From Stentor roeselii (Eukaryota > Ciliophora > Heterotrichea > Heterotrichida > Stentoridae), in NCBI GenBank assembly GCA_006503475.1, contig RSEH01000369.1, positions 1-34,140 of the forward strand: DNA of 34,140 nt, given 5' to 3'. Positions 19,901-29,200 of the stretch are shown here, piece after piece (within the stretch, counting starts at the first letter, position 1; each line of letters opens with the position of its first letter). Position numbers and translations under genes: made by a program. A model generated the notes under the pieces. That model saw nothing but the letters and a program-made list of their open reading frames with translations, ran no database searches and had not been told where the DNA came from.

Positions 19901-21737
19901 AAGTGCATCGAATGTCTGAACAAAGATTACAAGTCCCGAAAGTACTGCAGTTTGAACAGGGAGATTCACAAGTTAAACATTTTTTAAATATTGAATCAAA
20001 GTACTCTGAAATTGAACAGTTCCACAAGCAGGTATTGGAAAAAGTGGATCCACAGATGTTTGAAAACGAAGAAACATCTTCAATTGAACTCTGCCAAATA
20101 GTAACTCGATAAATAAACCCTATCCAATAAAGAGTATCACCTCGCCATCGACCAACATCTAAATAACCTAAAACTTCATTTGTGCCTGTATATGTGAAGC
20201 CATCAACAGTGACAGTATCTGAAAGTTGTGAATTAAAAAACCACTTTAAAGTAGAAGTTACTCCTGTTTGACTTAAAACTACATGAAAGAACACCCAATT
20301 CAAATAATCAGTCAGAATGTTTCTATTGTATGCATAATAGTGAAAATTCGTTGACCGTAAAAGAACCCTGAAAAAATAATCTCCTCTCAATGTGATAGTA
20401 GGACATTCTAAAAATGATTTAAGGCTTTCAGAACGAGACCATATCGATATTGTGAACTTATAGTTAAAGTTAAAACCGTTTTTCACAGTTAAAAATTGAC
20501 TCCCATTGAAATACAACCCGCGACTCTTAGCAGGCCATGGGTCATCTTTTTCTGGGTTGTTAAAAGGAGCATAAGTACTTTCATTTTGGCCACTTTGGAA
20601 GACTCCTCCGTAATTTTTAACAATTTCATCGAATTTCGAATCAAAAACAGGATTTTTCAAATCACTCTGATTGAAAAAAGTAGGGTTTCTTAAACAGTAC
20701 CCATCAACATTTGTGTAATTGACACTGCATGTTGAGCAATTAAAAGCATCTCCAACATTGCATCCAAATCTCCTTCCACAATAAGGAGGTGTGCCTGATG
20801 AACATGAAGTGCAATCCTTGGGTAAGTACCCAGTACCAGTATTACAATGTGATGAAGCGTAAAGTTTACAGTTAGATGAAATGACACACCAGGGCCAAGT
20901 GCATGTTGTATTTGTGCAAGAAGTACCAGAGAACATCGCTTGACCCTCAGATCTTAAATAAAAAGGATTAAATTTCGAGTAACTCGATTTTTCTAAGTTT
21001 TCTGCTGAAAGCCAAGATATCATCCCTTTAAAAGAAGAACTTTGGTCTCCTATTATAAATTTCAACTCAGAGTATTGAGACCTGAACTCAGTGTTAATTA
21101 CTGAAATGATAGTTATGTTTGATGATAGAACTTGCTTTATTTTTATTGTTAGAAGGTCGGTGGATTGAACTGAAGCTAATTCGATATTCACCCAGGTATT
21201 AAAAGTCACAGGAATAGAGATGTTGAAATCATATTCTTTATTAAGACTTGTCAAAAGCCATTTCACTTGCAAGTTACTATCAAGTTTGATTGAAAAGATT
21301 TCAATCGAATTTTTTAATATTCTAAAAACTTGTCCACTTGTCGGAGTAAATTTTGCAATAAAATAAACAGAAAAATCAGGAGCTGGGACCCATGAAGTAC
21401 TTGACTCAAGGTAACTGGTTGAAACGAAGTAAAAACCTGTTTGAAGAGTGGGCAGAGGAGTTCTTCGTAAAGTGTCATCGAATGAAAATTGTTGATTTGA
21501 GAAATTTTCTATTGAGCTGGCCTTAAAAACTGAAAAATCAAGAAAATCCAACGCGAATAAAAGCTTTGAACCTGAATCTTCACATTTTGAGGAAGAAATG
21601 TCTAACATGTACCCTGATGGGCATAAATCAAGGCAGGAAGTTGACTTGTAAAGGTACTTTTGGCTGCATGATGTACATGGTGAAGTTGAGCAGTACAAGT
21701 TTGCTAGAAGACCTGGGATTAAAAAGTTCAACCACAT
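16995..21737 (-). CDS. Large Cys-rich/LamG-like multi-pass membrane protein, copy 2 (three exons)
   Basis: Paralog of copy 1, joined across 15-nt introns at 17592-17606 and 17325-17339: exon 1 21737-17607, exon 2 17591-17340 (252 nt, same length as in copy 1), exon 3 17324-16995, 1570 aa, stop TAG. Domain order is the same: signal-like start (MWLNFLIPGLLANLYC), three LamG-like regions alternating with Cys-rich repeats, a beta-rich domain and about eight or nine hydrophobic segments. The Cys-rich stalk near residue 970 has an extra module of roughly 23 residues (around FFLRRCNVSCTE) absent from copy 1. Many N-x-S/T sites fit a secreted ectodomain. The tandem, same-strand arrangement implies duplication. 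Function unknown; surface receptor or adhesion-type protein is an inference. Confidence 0.85.
17325..17339 (-). other. 15-nt intron B of copy 2, without in-frame stop (GTAAATTTTATTCAG)
   Basis: Located at the homologous position of copy 1's intron B and of the same length and GTA...AG form, but it ends in CAG instead of TAG. The frame therefore runs straight through and would add VNFIQ. Copy 1 after splicing reads SLT|NLMYVGF and copy 2 would read SFA|VALYTII, which supports removal. Confidence 0.8.
17592..17606 (-). other. 15-nt intron A of copy 2 (GTATTTCATAATTAG)
   Basis: Phase 0, GTA...TAG, in-frame stop; removal joins CIFTF to ALNAVGVWILI. Position matches intron A of copy 1. Confidence 0.93.
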
Positions 21738-22666
21738 TTATTATTCAACAGCTTATTAACACCTAAATGAGTTTCTAAGTCACTGAGAAATAGTTTGAAT
21801 GCTATTTTTTAATATTATTAGAAATGATATTTTTAGAATACATTGATATAGTTTTATGTAGAGAGAAATAATATTGAGTAAGACTATTTTTACTACTTTT
21901 CAAGAAGAAAAGGATATATTTTCAATATTTTTTTAGCATTTTTGATTAGGATAAGTAGAAAAATATAAGATTTATGATAAAACTGAATTTGGGTGATGAA
22001 AATTATGAGGTAATATCATACTACTGGTACCGTTTTCAGAAATTAATACGGTATTCAAGTAATTAAAGGTTTTTATAAACTTTTATTGATTTAAAGATAT
22101 TTTAACATATTCCTTTGTATATTTTAAAAAGTTCTTGGATTGTTTGATCTGAATCAATCGCAAAATCATCATATTTAAACTAAGACTGAGTTTAAATAAT
22201 ATATATTGAAATATTAAATTATTTGGGTTTATATTAGGATTAAATTTTTTGAATTCTGTTCATAATAAGAATATAAACTTACAACTGCAACTAAGCTTAT
22301 TAAATTATTTTTCAAAATATTTTCTAATCAGATTATTCCTATCTATTTCTCTATTAATGTTTAATATCAAAATTTTGTCACTAAAAGTACTCTTGAATCA
22401 AATCTTAGCATTATCGATCGATTTTATATCTAGTAAATGTTTAGATAAATGAAATCACTGAATGAGTATGATGAACTTTTATAAAGTCAAATTTAAATAT
22501 TTTAATTAAAAAACATCGACCATCTCGAAGCTTTTTATTATGCTTTCTGATATCTTTTATCAACATGGTATTAATCAATAAGCCCTGATTTATTTAACTA
22601 AGTTTGAGTTTCATTCAATAATCTCCATCGACTATCTCTATCTTAATAAATCTTAAATTAATCTAA
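21738..22666. other. Gene-free intergenic stretch
   Basis: AT-rich sequence with no supported gene. A 67-codon frame at 22249-22452 has only a TTG start and chance-like Leu/Ile/Lys composition. Its left end must hold the promoter of copy 2 and its right end the 3' end of the methyltransferase frame. Confidence 0.55.
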
Positions 22667-23328
22667 CTAATTACTAAAAACTGATTGAAGTTGTTGTTCT
22701 TCATCCATCAATGCTGAATAACAAACATTCATAAAAGTTTTTGTCCTAAGTTTTTCATTTTTCTCTTTAATGATCAAAGTAATCACCTGTTTTTTTCCAG
22801 CAGGTCCAACAGGCGCAATGATGACCCCTCCAGGTGCAAGTTGTTTATGATACTTTGGCTGACTTCAGGAACAGAAGCACCGAAATGAATGACATTGAAA
22901 GGAGCATACTCAGGTAGTCCATCTCTGGCATCCTTACAAAGAATCTTAATTAAATTTCCGATCTCATCAAGTAATTCAGGGTCATATTTTAAGATATTCG
23001 AGTATAACTCACCCACAAGATCTGGAATATGGTCAACTCCGAATACTCTTCCTTTCCCTATCATTTTTGCAAGACAGAGGGTTAAATACCCACTTCCACA
23101 TCCAATGTCAAGTACTTTTATTCCAGGTTTTAGGTACTTTTCAAGTAATTTTAAAGTAAAAGCGTCCATCTTAGGGGCTGAAATCGTTGCTCCAAAGCCT
23201 AGCCTTTGAGGTTTATCTTCGTAAGGTGAACCTCCTTTTGGTACGAACAAGCCTCTGTCTGTTGATTCGAGAATTTCTATTATTTTTGAAGATAAATCTG
23301 GAATTATTGATAATAATGAATTCACCAA
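22667..23328 (-). pseudogene. Protein-L-isoaspartate O-methyltransferase domain, frameshifted and without its own ATG
   Basis: PCMT repairs isoaspartyl residues using S-adenosylmethionine. The family's blocks are clear: DRGLFVP, PYEDKPQRLGFGATISAP, the SAM-binding VLDIGCGSGYLTLCLA, RVFGVDHIP and DARDGLPEYAPFNVIHFGAS. After SIINNL the frame goes wrong. Inserting one base at 22836/22837 restores APGGVIIAPVGPAGKKQVI and the C-terminal NVCYSALMDEEQQLQS to a TAG at 22667-22669. The domain begins at about 23345 and the frame is open upstream to about 23455, but this stretch contains no ATG in any frame; TTG at 23328 is not a plausible start. It could be a recent pseudogene, a gene with a sequencing error, or the C-terminal half of a fusion with the 23450-24229 ORF. 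Confidence 0.8.
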
Positions 23329-23449
23329 GTTTACCTGTTCAAGTTTTTTCGATTTGTTCAGGTTTATGCAATTTGAGTTGTTTTTTTTATGTGAGTCGAT
23401 AGGAAAGAGATCTTGGATAGATCTTTTTATTAAGAGATTTATTTCAGAT

Positions 23450-24229
23450 TTAGAAGTTGGATTTTTTTTTCAAGTTAGTTGGGTATTTTTGGTCTTTATT
23501 TGGAAAGGAGTGTCTAACAAAGCTGGGTCTTGTTTCAAATATTCTGACTTCTATATCAGGGTTTTCATTAATAAGGTCAAATGTCTGATCCTGATTTTTT
23601 TTGGACTCAAGATGATTTGATTCTTGTTTAAGATCAGAGATTTCTTTTAACATTTTATCATTATCATCTTTAAGATCAGAGATTTCCTTTAACATTTTTT
23701 TCTTCTTATCTTTAAAATCAGAGATTTTTTTTTGTATTTCATCCTGATTTTGTGTTAATTCTTGAATAAGATGCTCATTCGAAACAAGTTGATTATTGAT
23801 TTCTTCCTCTTCATCCTCAATCATTTTAAATATTTTCGAGTTAAAAGTTGCCTGCAGATATCTATAAGTATTTTCTATATTGATTAAATTTGGGTTTAAA
23901 ATCTTAATACTTGATTCATCAAGAGATTCACTATCAAGCATTTTTAAAGAAATTCTAGAAATATGCATGATAAATTTTATGAAATTATCAGAAACTTCAA
24001 TAATATTTCTTTGAGCCTCCATTAAAAGTTTGAGTAAATGAGACTTTTTGAGATTTTCTTTATATTCATTCAATTCTATAATATTTTTCTCTCGACAAAT
24101 CTGAATATGTTTAAACAAATGGGCTCTACATAGAGGAGTCACACAATCTAAGCACAAACAAACACTTTCACTCTGATGTCCACAGAGCTGATTATCGACT
24201 AGGGTCACACAATGTTCTAAATCAACCAT
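23450..24229 (-). CDS. B-box-like/coiled-coil protein, possibly N-terminal half of a PCMT fusion
   Basis: 259 aa from an ATG at 24229 to TAA. The N-terminus has a Cys/His cluster (LCGHQSESVCLCLDC, then PLCRAHLFKH) like that of the 14280 gene. A helical region follows, then a coiled coil from about residue 140 with a 14-residue repeat (KKMLKEISDLKDDN) encoded by a 42-bp tandem repeat at about 23629-23728. The frame ends just after a run of nine A (23462-23470 on the + strand as T9). One base fewer there would open the frame into the methyltransferase ORF without interruption. Divergent from the 24358 gene with 128 bp between the two ATGs. Function unknown. Confidence 0.72.
   Translation of the reverse strand: MVDLEHCVTLVDNQLCGHQSESVCLCLDCVTPLCRAHLFKHIQICREKNIIELNEYKENLKKSHLLKLLMEAQRNIIEVSDNFIKFIMHISRISLKMLDSESLDESSIKILNPNLINIENTYRYLQATFNSKIFKMIEDEEEEINNQLVSNEHLIQELTQNQDEIQKKISDFKDKKKKMLKEISDLKDDNDKMLKEISDLKQESNHLESKKNQDQTFDLINENPDIEVRIFETRPSFVRHSFPNKDQKYPTNLKKKSNF
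23629..23728. repeat. 42-bp tandem repeat inside a coiled-coil coding region
   Basis: About 2.4 copies of a 42-bp unit containing TTAAGATCAGAGATTTC; corresponding positions recur at 23632, 23674 and 23716. It encodes a 14-residue (double heptad) repeat on the minus strand. Confidence 0.8.
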
Positions 24230-24357
24230 AATTATAACTAATCGACATTCTTTAGATAAATAAAGAATTAACTATTAACTTATTTCTTTCTCACTAATCA
24301 CTTCTTCTTTCCACCGAATAATCAAAGAAATACCCATTCCAAGTAAATTATTTTAAA

Positions 24358-25938
24358 ATGAACACAAAACCAACAGCCCAGACTCAAAACCTGCCTGCTT
24401 CAGCTCCAGGCTTAAAGCGCAACAAGTCCTCAGAAGTTCTTCTAAAAAGACTAAAAAAATCATTCTCTCCAGACAAAGATCGTTACAAAAAATATTGCTG
24501 TGGCCACACAACTCGTTCAAGATTCTTCACTTTTCTACTAAACCTTCAAAGAATAGTAAGAAAAATCGACTTGCGATTTAAAATTTCATATGATGAAAAA
24601 ACTGTCTTCTCTTCAATTTTAGGAGCAGTCCAGTCAAGTGTGGACCGAATCCTTCTAATCGAGAATAGTTTCAAGACAGAAGACATCGCCGAATTCAACA
24701 ACTTTATCTTGAACCTCGAAATGAAAGAAGCGAGAATCAAGAGTCAGGAAAACGTCTTAAAAATCAATGAAAAAGAAATCGAAAACATTGAAAATTTGTT
24801 AGTTGAAAAAGAAGAAAGACTGCAAAAAGAACAGGAAAAAATCAACTCGATGATGAACTCTTTGAGATGTGAACAGATTGAAAATGAACAGATCAGGGCT
24901 AAATGTCTAAGACTTCAGAAAGAAGTAGATTTTTACAAGCTTCACGAAGCGAAAAACACGAATTTCACTGATAGTCCCAGTTGGGCAAAAGACTCAGAAA
25001 CCATCTCAACAATCGTTGAACCGAGGATAAAAAGACAAGAAAAAAACCTTCCCAAGACCAAAAAATCCAAAGAAAAGTCAATTTTTGATCTGAAAATTGA
25101 AAAAACATTCTCATTTAGCATCAAATCTCGTTCCAAGCAAAGTAACTCACTTAAAGATCAAGAAATCGAACTCAAAGAATGCATTTTGCATAAAACCGAA
25201 CAGGAACTCAAAGAACATGCGAAAAAAATCGCTGCACATATCAATGAATATCGAGTTGAACTTGACATCAGAGAAACTGACCTCGACCATCGACTACTCG
25301 AAATCGAGTTCAACGAAAAAAAAATAAAAGAAAAATATTTTGAAATGAAACTCATAGAAGACCATTTAAAACAAGCCCAAATAGAAATCTTTGAAATTTT
25401 AGAAGTTTTTCCTTTCTTTGAAGAATACCTCGCATTTGTTTTTAAGATTTTAAATCAACTTGGAAAGGAAAAAAATCATATCTCTGTACTTTTTCAAAAG
25501 ATTTCAGAAATTCAGGAAAAGTTTCAGCAGGGTCTTCTTGATATCACGAAAAGTAAGGAAAGGTTTGAAGGGTTTGCTTTGAAAATGAAGAAAAATGAAT
25601 TGAAAGTGCAGAATAATGACTTGAAAATAGAGAATAATGACTTGAAAATAGAGAATAATGACTTTTCTGTTCAAGATTGCTTGGAGATGAAGGAGATCGC
25701 TCAAGAACTTCAGGAGAAGTTAAGAGTTGTTTTGGAGAAGGAAAAAGAAATTCTTATTGTTAAAGAAAAACTCAGGACTGACTTCGAGAATAATGAAAAG
25801 ACTGTTAATTTGCTTCAGGGACTCAAGATCGAATTAGAGCATACCAAAATTACACAGGAACAGAAAATCAAATATAAAATGGAAAAATTAATGATGATGA
25901 AGAAAAGATTGACTGAGATGTCTAAAGTAGATAATTAA
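24358..25938 (+). CDS. Coiled-coil protein of unknown function
   Basis: 526 aa from an ATG at 24358 to TAA. The N-terminus (about 1-50) is basic and Ser/Pro-rich (LKRNKSSEVLLKRLKKSFS) with a CCGH pair. Long charged helices with heptad character run from about 120 to 200 and 260 to 520, split by a Lys/Ser-rich, probably unstructured segment (about 205-260). A 7-residue repeat NNDLKIE occurs about four times near residues 412-440, encoded by a 21-bp tandem repeat. No enzymatic motif is visible. It may be cytoskeletal or scaffold-like, which is inference from composition only. The last third of the gene switches from C-rich to G-rich on the coding strand. Confidence 0.75.
   Translation: MNTKPTAQTQNLPASAPGLKRNKSSEVLLKRLKKSFSPDKDRYKKYCCGHTTRSRFFTFLLNLQRIVRKIDLRFKISYDEKTVFSSILGAVQSSVDRILLIENSFKTEDIAEFNNFILNLEMKEARIKSQENVLKINEKEIENIENLLVEKEERLQKEQEKINSMMNSLRCEQIENEQIRAKCLRLQKEVDFYKLHEAKNTNFTDSPSWAKDSETISTIVEPRIKRQEKNLPKTKKSKEKSIFDLKIEKTFSFSIKSRSKQSNSLKDQEIELKECILHKTEQELKEHAKKIAAHINEYRVELDIRETDLDHRLLEIEFNEKKIKEKYFEMKLIEDHLKQAQIEIFEILEVFPFFEEYLAFVFKILNQLGKEKNHISVLFQKISEIQEKFQQGLLDITKSKERFEGFALKMKKNELKVQNNDLKIENNDLKIENNDFSVQDCLEMKEIAQELQEKLRVVLEKEKEILIVKEKLRTDFENNEKTVNLLQGLKIELEHTKITQEQKIKYKMEKLMMMKKRLTEMSKVDN
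25591..25674 (+). repeat. 21-bp tandem repeat, four units, in a coding region
   Basis: Units AATAATGACTTGAAAATAGAG at 25612 and 25633 are identical; flanking units at 25591 and 25654 are diverged. It encodes the heptad repeat NNDLKIE, so length changes by unit keep both frame and heptad phase. Confidence 0.9.
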
Positions 25939-26076
25939 TAGAGGCTATGCTGATTGGGTGGAAATTACTCAGTAGTGAAGTTAATATTTATAATTAGTGA
26001 ATAGATAATTAATAGAAGATATGCTGATTGGGTGGAAATTACTCAGTACTGAAGTTACTCTTTATAAATCTTAATT
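25929..26076. repeat. 74-bp direct duplication spanning the stop codon and 3' flank of the coiled-coil gene
   Basis: The segment starting AGATAATTAATAG at 25929 recurs at 26003, with the shared core ATGCTGATTGGGTGGAAATT and ACTCAGTA(G/C)TGAAGTTA. Copy 1 contains the TAA stop of the upstream gene. A weaker 51-bp repetition (around AAAAGATTATTA, 26096 and 26147) follows up to the helicase start. Confidence 0.85.
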
Positions 26077-26209
26077 ATATTTTAGCCATTGCAATAAAAG
26101 ATTATTATTCGTTTGTAAATCTATATTATATTATAATCATTCCATTAAAAGATTATTACATCACCAAAAAAAAAAACCTTCTTAAACCAAATCATATATC
26201 AACTCCATC

Positions 26210-29200
26210 ATGAAAATCCAAAAAAATCCTTGTTCAACCTCAATCTTTCCCTTCATAAAAATGAATCATCTAGACTTGAACGATTTGATTCAAGCCTCTG
26301 AAGCCCGATTCACCCTGCAAAGCCTTCCTCTTCTAGCATTCCGATCAAAAATCCTAGAGTTCATCGAGTCCAGCCAATGTTTAGTTCTTCAAGCAGACAC
26401 AGGTCTCGGTAAAACAACTCAGCTTCCCCAATACCTTTTCTTGGCCTACTGCAATTCACCTCCAAGTCGAATAATATGCACTCAGCCTCGTCGTCTGGCA
26501 GCGACAGGAGCATCAAGAAGAGTAAACGAAGAGTTCAATTCCGATTCAATCGCCACAAGTTGCATATCAAAAAAAGACCTAAACACAATAAATTCCTTTC
26601 CAATAGTTTACTTTTCCGAGTACATGTTTTTAAACTACCTTCTTCGCGAGATCTACGAAAACAACCCTCTAAGTTCTTTCAAGGCCCTCATCCTTGACGA
26701 GGCTCATGAGCGGAACATTGAGACCGACGTGATTTTAGCCTTGACGAAAAAATACATACTTCCGAAAAGACCTGACTTTAAACTCATCATTACTTCTGCG
26801 ACTCTTCAAATAGAGGTCCTTTGCTCTTACCTTAACTGCACTTCTCTGAAATGCCCAGGCCTGAACTACCCAGTCGAGTTGATTTACTGCAGAAACTACG
26901 AAAACTACTTCAACGAAACTGTCGCCACTGCGATTCGAGTGATTCGCGGAAAGATCTTAAAAGGAACAGAACGTGAAACAGTCCTGATCTTTTTATCAGG
27001 TTTCGACGAAATTAACGGTGCAAAACACATTATTTCCAATAGAGTTTCCTTGGAACATGTGGAAATCCTGATGCTTTACGGCAACCTGGACTTTAAAGAA
27101 CAACAGGACATTGTCAACATCCAAAATAAAAGAATTCGTGTAGTGATCAGTACAAATATCGCTGAAAGCTCCTTGACAGTCGCAGGTGTCACTTGCGTCA
27201 TCGACTGTGGCAGGGAAAAAGTGACTGTTTCAGGACAGTGCAAGGACTTTCGCGTCAAACTTATCACGAAGATGTCAGCAGCACAACGAAAGGGCAGAGC
27301 CGGCCGGACGAACCCTGGAGAATGTTTCCGAATTTATACTCAAGAAGAGTTTGAAGCAATGCAGGACTTCAGGGAACCTGCAATTGTCAAAAGTAACCTC
27401 GGCTTGCTTATTTTGAAGTTTATTAAAGTTGGAATTTTTGGAATCGAAACTTTAAACATGATTGACGGACCTGACTCGAAATCTATTGAAGCGACTTATA
27501 ATGAGTTAAGGTATCTGGGAATGATTGAACAGGCTGAACATGCGAGAATTAAGGGAATTGGAAATTTTTGCTTGGATTTGGAAATTAAACCTATGCTGGC
27601 TAAGTTTATTTATGAAGCGTATTTTCATTATGAATGTGGAGATGAAGCTGCTATGCTTGCTGCTATCTTGATGTGCACTGATTTTGTTTTTCTTCGTACG
27701 GACCTTGCTGATGATATTGAGGAGGATAATAGAGAAGATTATCTTTCTCATCAGGATATTGTGAAACTTGGAGATATGACTAGTACATTGTTTATTTTTA
27801 GGCAGTATTACTCTTTATTGTGTAGGGCTTGTGTACAAAATAGAAATGATTGTAATTGTTTTGAGAGACGAAAAAGCTGGTCTCAGAAGTTCTTTATTAA
27901 TGAAAAAAGATTGAAAATTTCAGTTAATCAATATCAAGATATATGTGATCGACTCACTGAGAAACTTGAAGAACATGTTTATTATTTTTCACAAGAAGAG
28001 TGGAAAGATGAGCAAACTTTAGCGCGTATGTCTTTGACTGATACGAAAAGTGAGGAATTTCAATCACTTTTGAAGAAAGTGGCAAATAACTTTGAACAGT
28101 TTTATAATAACTTCTTTCAAAGTGCGATTATTTCAAGTTTTTTTATGAACCTCGCACAGTATCGAGGGGATAAAACAATAGACGCAGGTTACCTAAACAT
28201 CGGTTCTCGTGAAATCGTAGTAAACCACCCAAGTTCTGCAATGGGCCGACTGATGTTTCTAAACCCTCCAAAATACGTAATGTTCTACGAAATCTCCGTG
28301 ACCAGCAACCTATTCATGAAATACATAAGCCCAGTAGACCTATCCCAAGTGAAAAACCTCTGCAGTGACTGGCTCATAAGTCAAAGTTTCCGAGAAGAAA
28401 TCGAAGAACCCGAAGGCCTAGTCTTCCAAAATCTCGGCCCTCTATACATGAAAGAGATCTTCGGTCCAAGCGGAAGCCGAATCTACGACCTTGAAAACGA
28501 TTTAAAAAAAAAAGGTATCAACGGAGTCCTAATCCTTCCAGACATGAACAAAAACTGTCTGAAACTAAGACTTCCCGCTTCTTTTCGTGATGAAGGTGAA
28601 AAAGAACTTCGAGTGATTTTAAACTATAAACAAAGAGAAGTCCTAAGAAAAAACATCATCCATATTCCATTTTCCAAAGGAATGATCCTCGTGATGAACC
28701 CAGGTGGTGTAATTTCTGACATTTTATACAGTGAAGAAACCCTAATCTTCCATTTAAAAGACATGAAAAACTACTCCAACTACTCCGAAGCTCTTTTCGA
28801 CGTTCAGAACACTTTCGAGTTTTACCAGTTCAACTACGTGAAAAGAACTCACGACAACCTCGGAGTAGTTTACTTCAAATCTGCCCAACAGGCCGAAGAA
28901 GCGAAAATGCGTTTAAAGAGTCATCCTCTTATCGGGAAGACTGGGGTGATCTTCGAGCTGGAGCCTTACGAGAAGTCCCTGCCGCAGCCATGTCTAAAAG
29001 TGAAGTGCTCCATTCCACCTTCGACGTTGAAAGACATGCTGGCTTACTTCGGGCCCAGTAAATATCTGAGCATCAAGCCTTCCAACGGGGGCATCGTTGG
29101 GTATGTAAGGTATATGGACTACTCAGGGACTTCTGGGTGTTTAGAAGAGCTTCCACAGTGGATTCAAACAAGTTACAACGTCCCTGTCACTATTCAAAAA

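Noticed and set aside
18352-20887. Several short frames on both strands inside copy 2 of the membrane-protein gene
   Set aside because: They are shadows of the Cys-rich coding sequence and carry no independent motif.
22249-22452. A 67-codon frame in the gap before the methyltransferase
   Set aside because: TTG start, Leu/Ile/Lys-dominated chance composition, no motif and TGA stop.
26028-26213. A 61-codon frame overlapping the helicase start
   Set aside because: No proper ATG start, arises from the 74-bp duplication and AT-rich spacer, and overlaps the well-supported helicase ATG.
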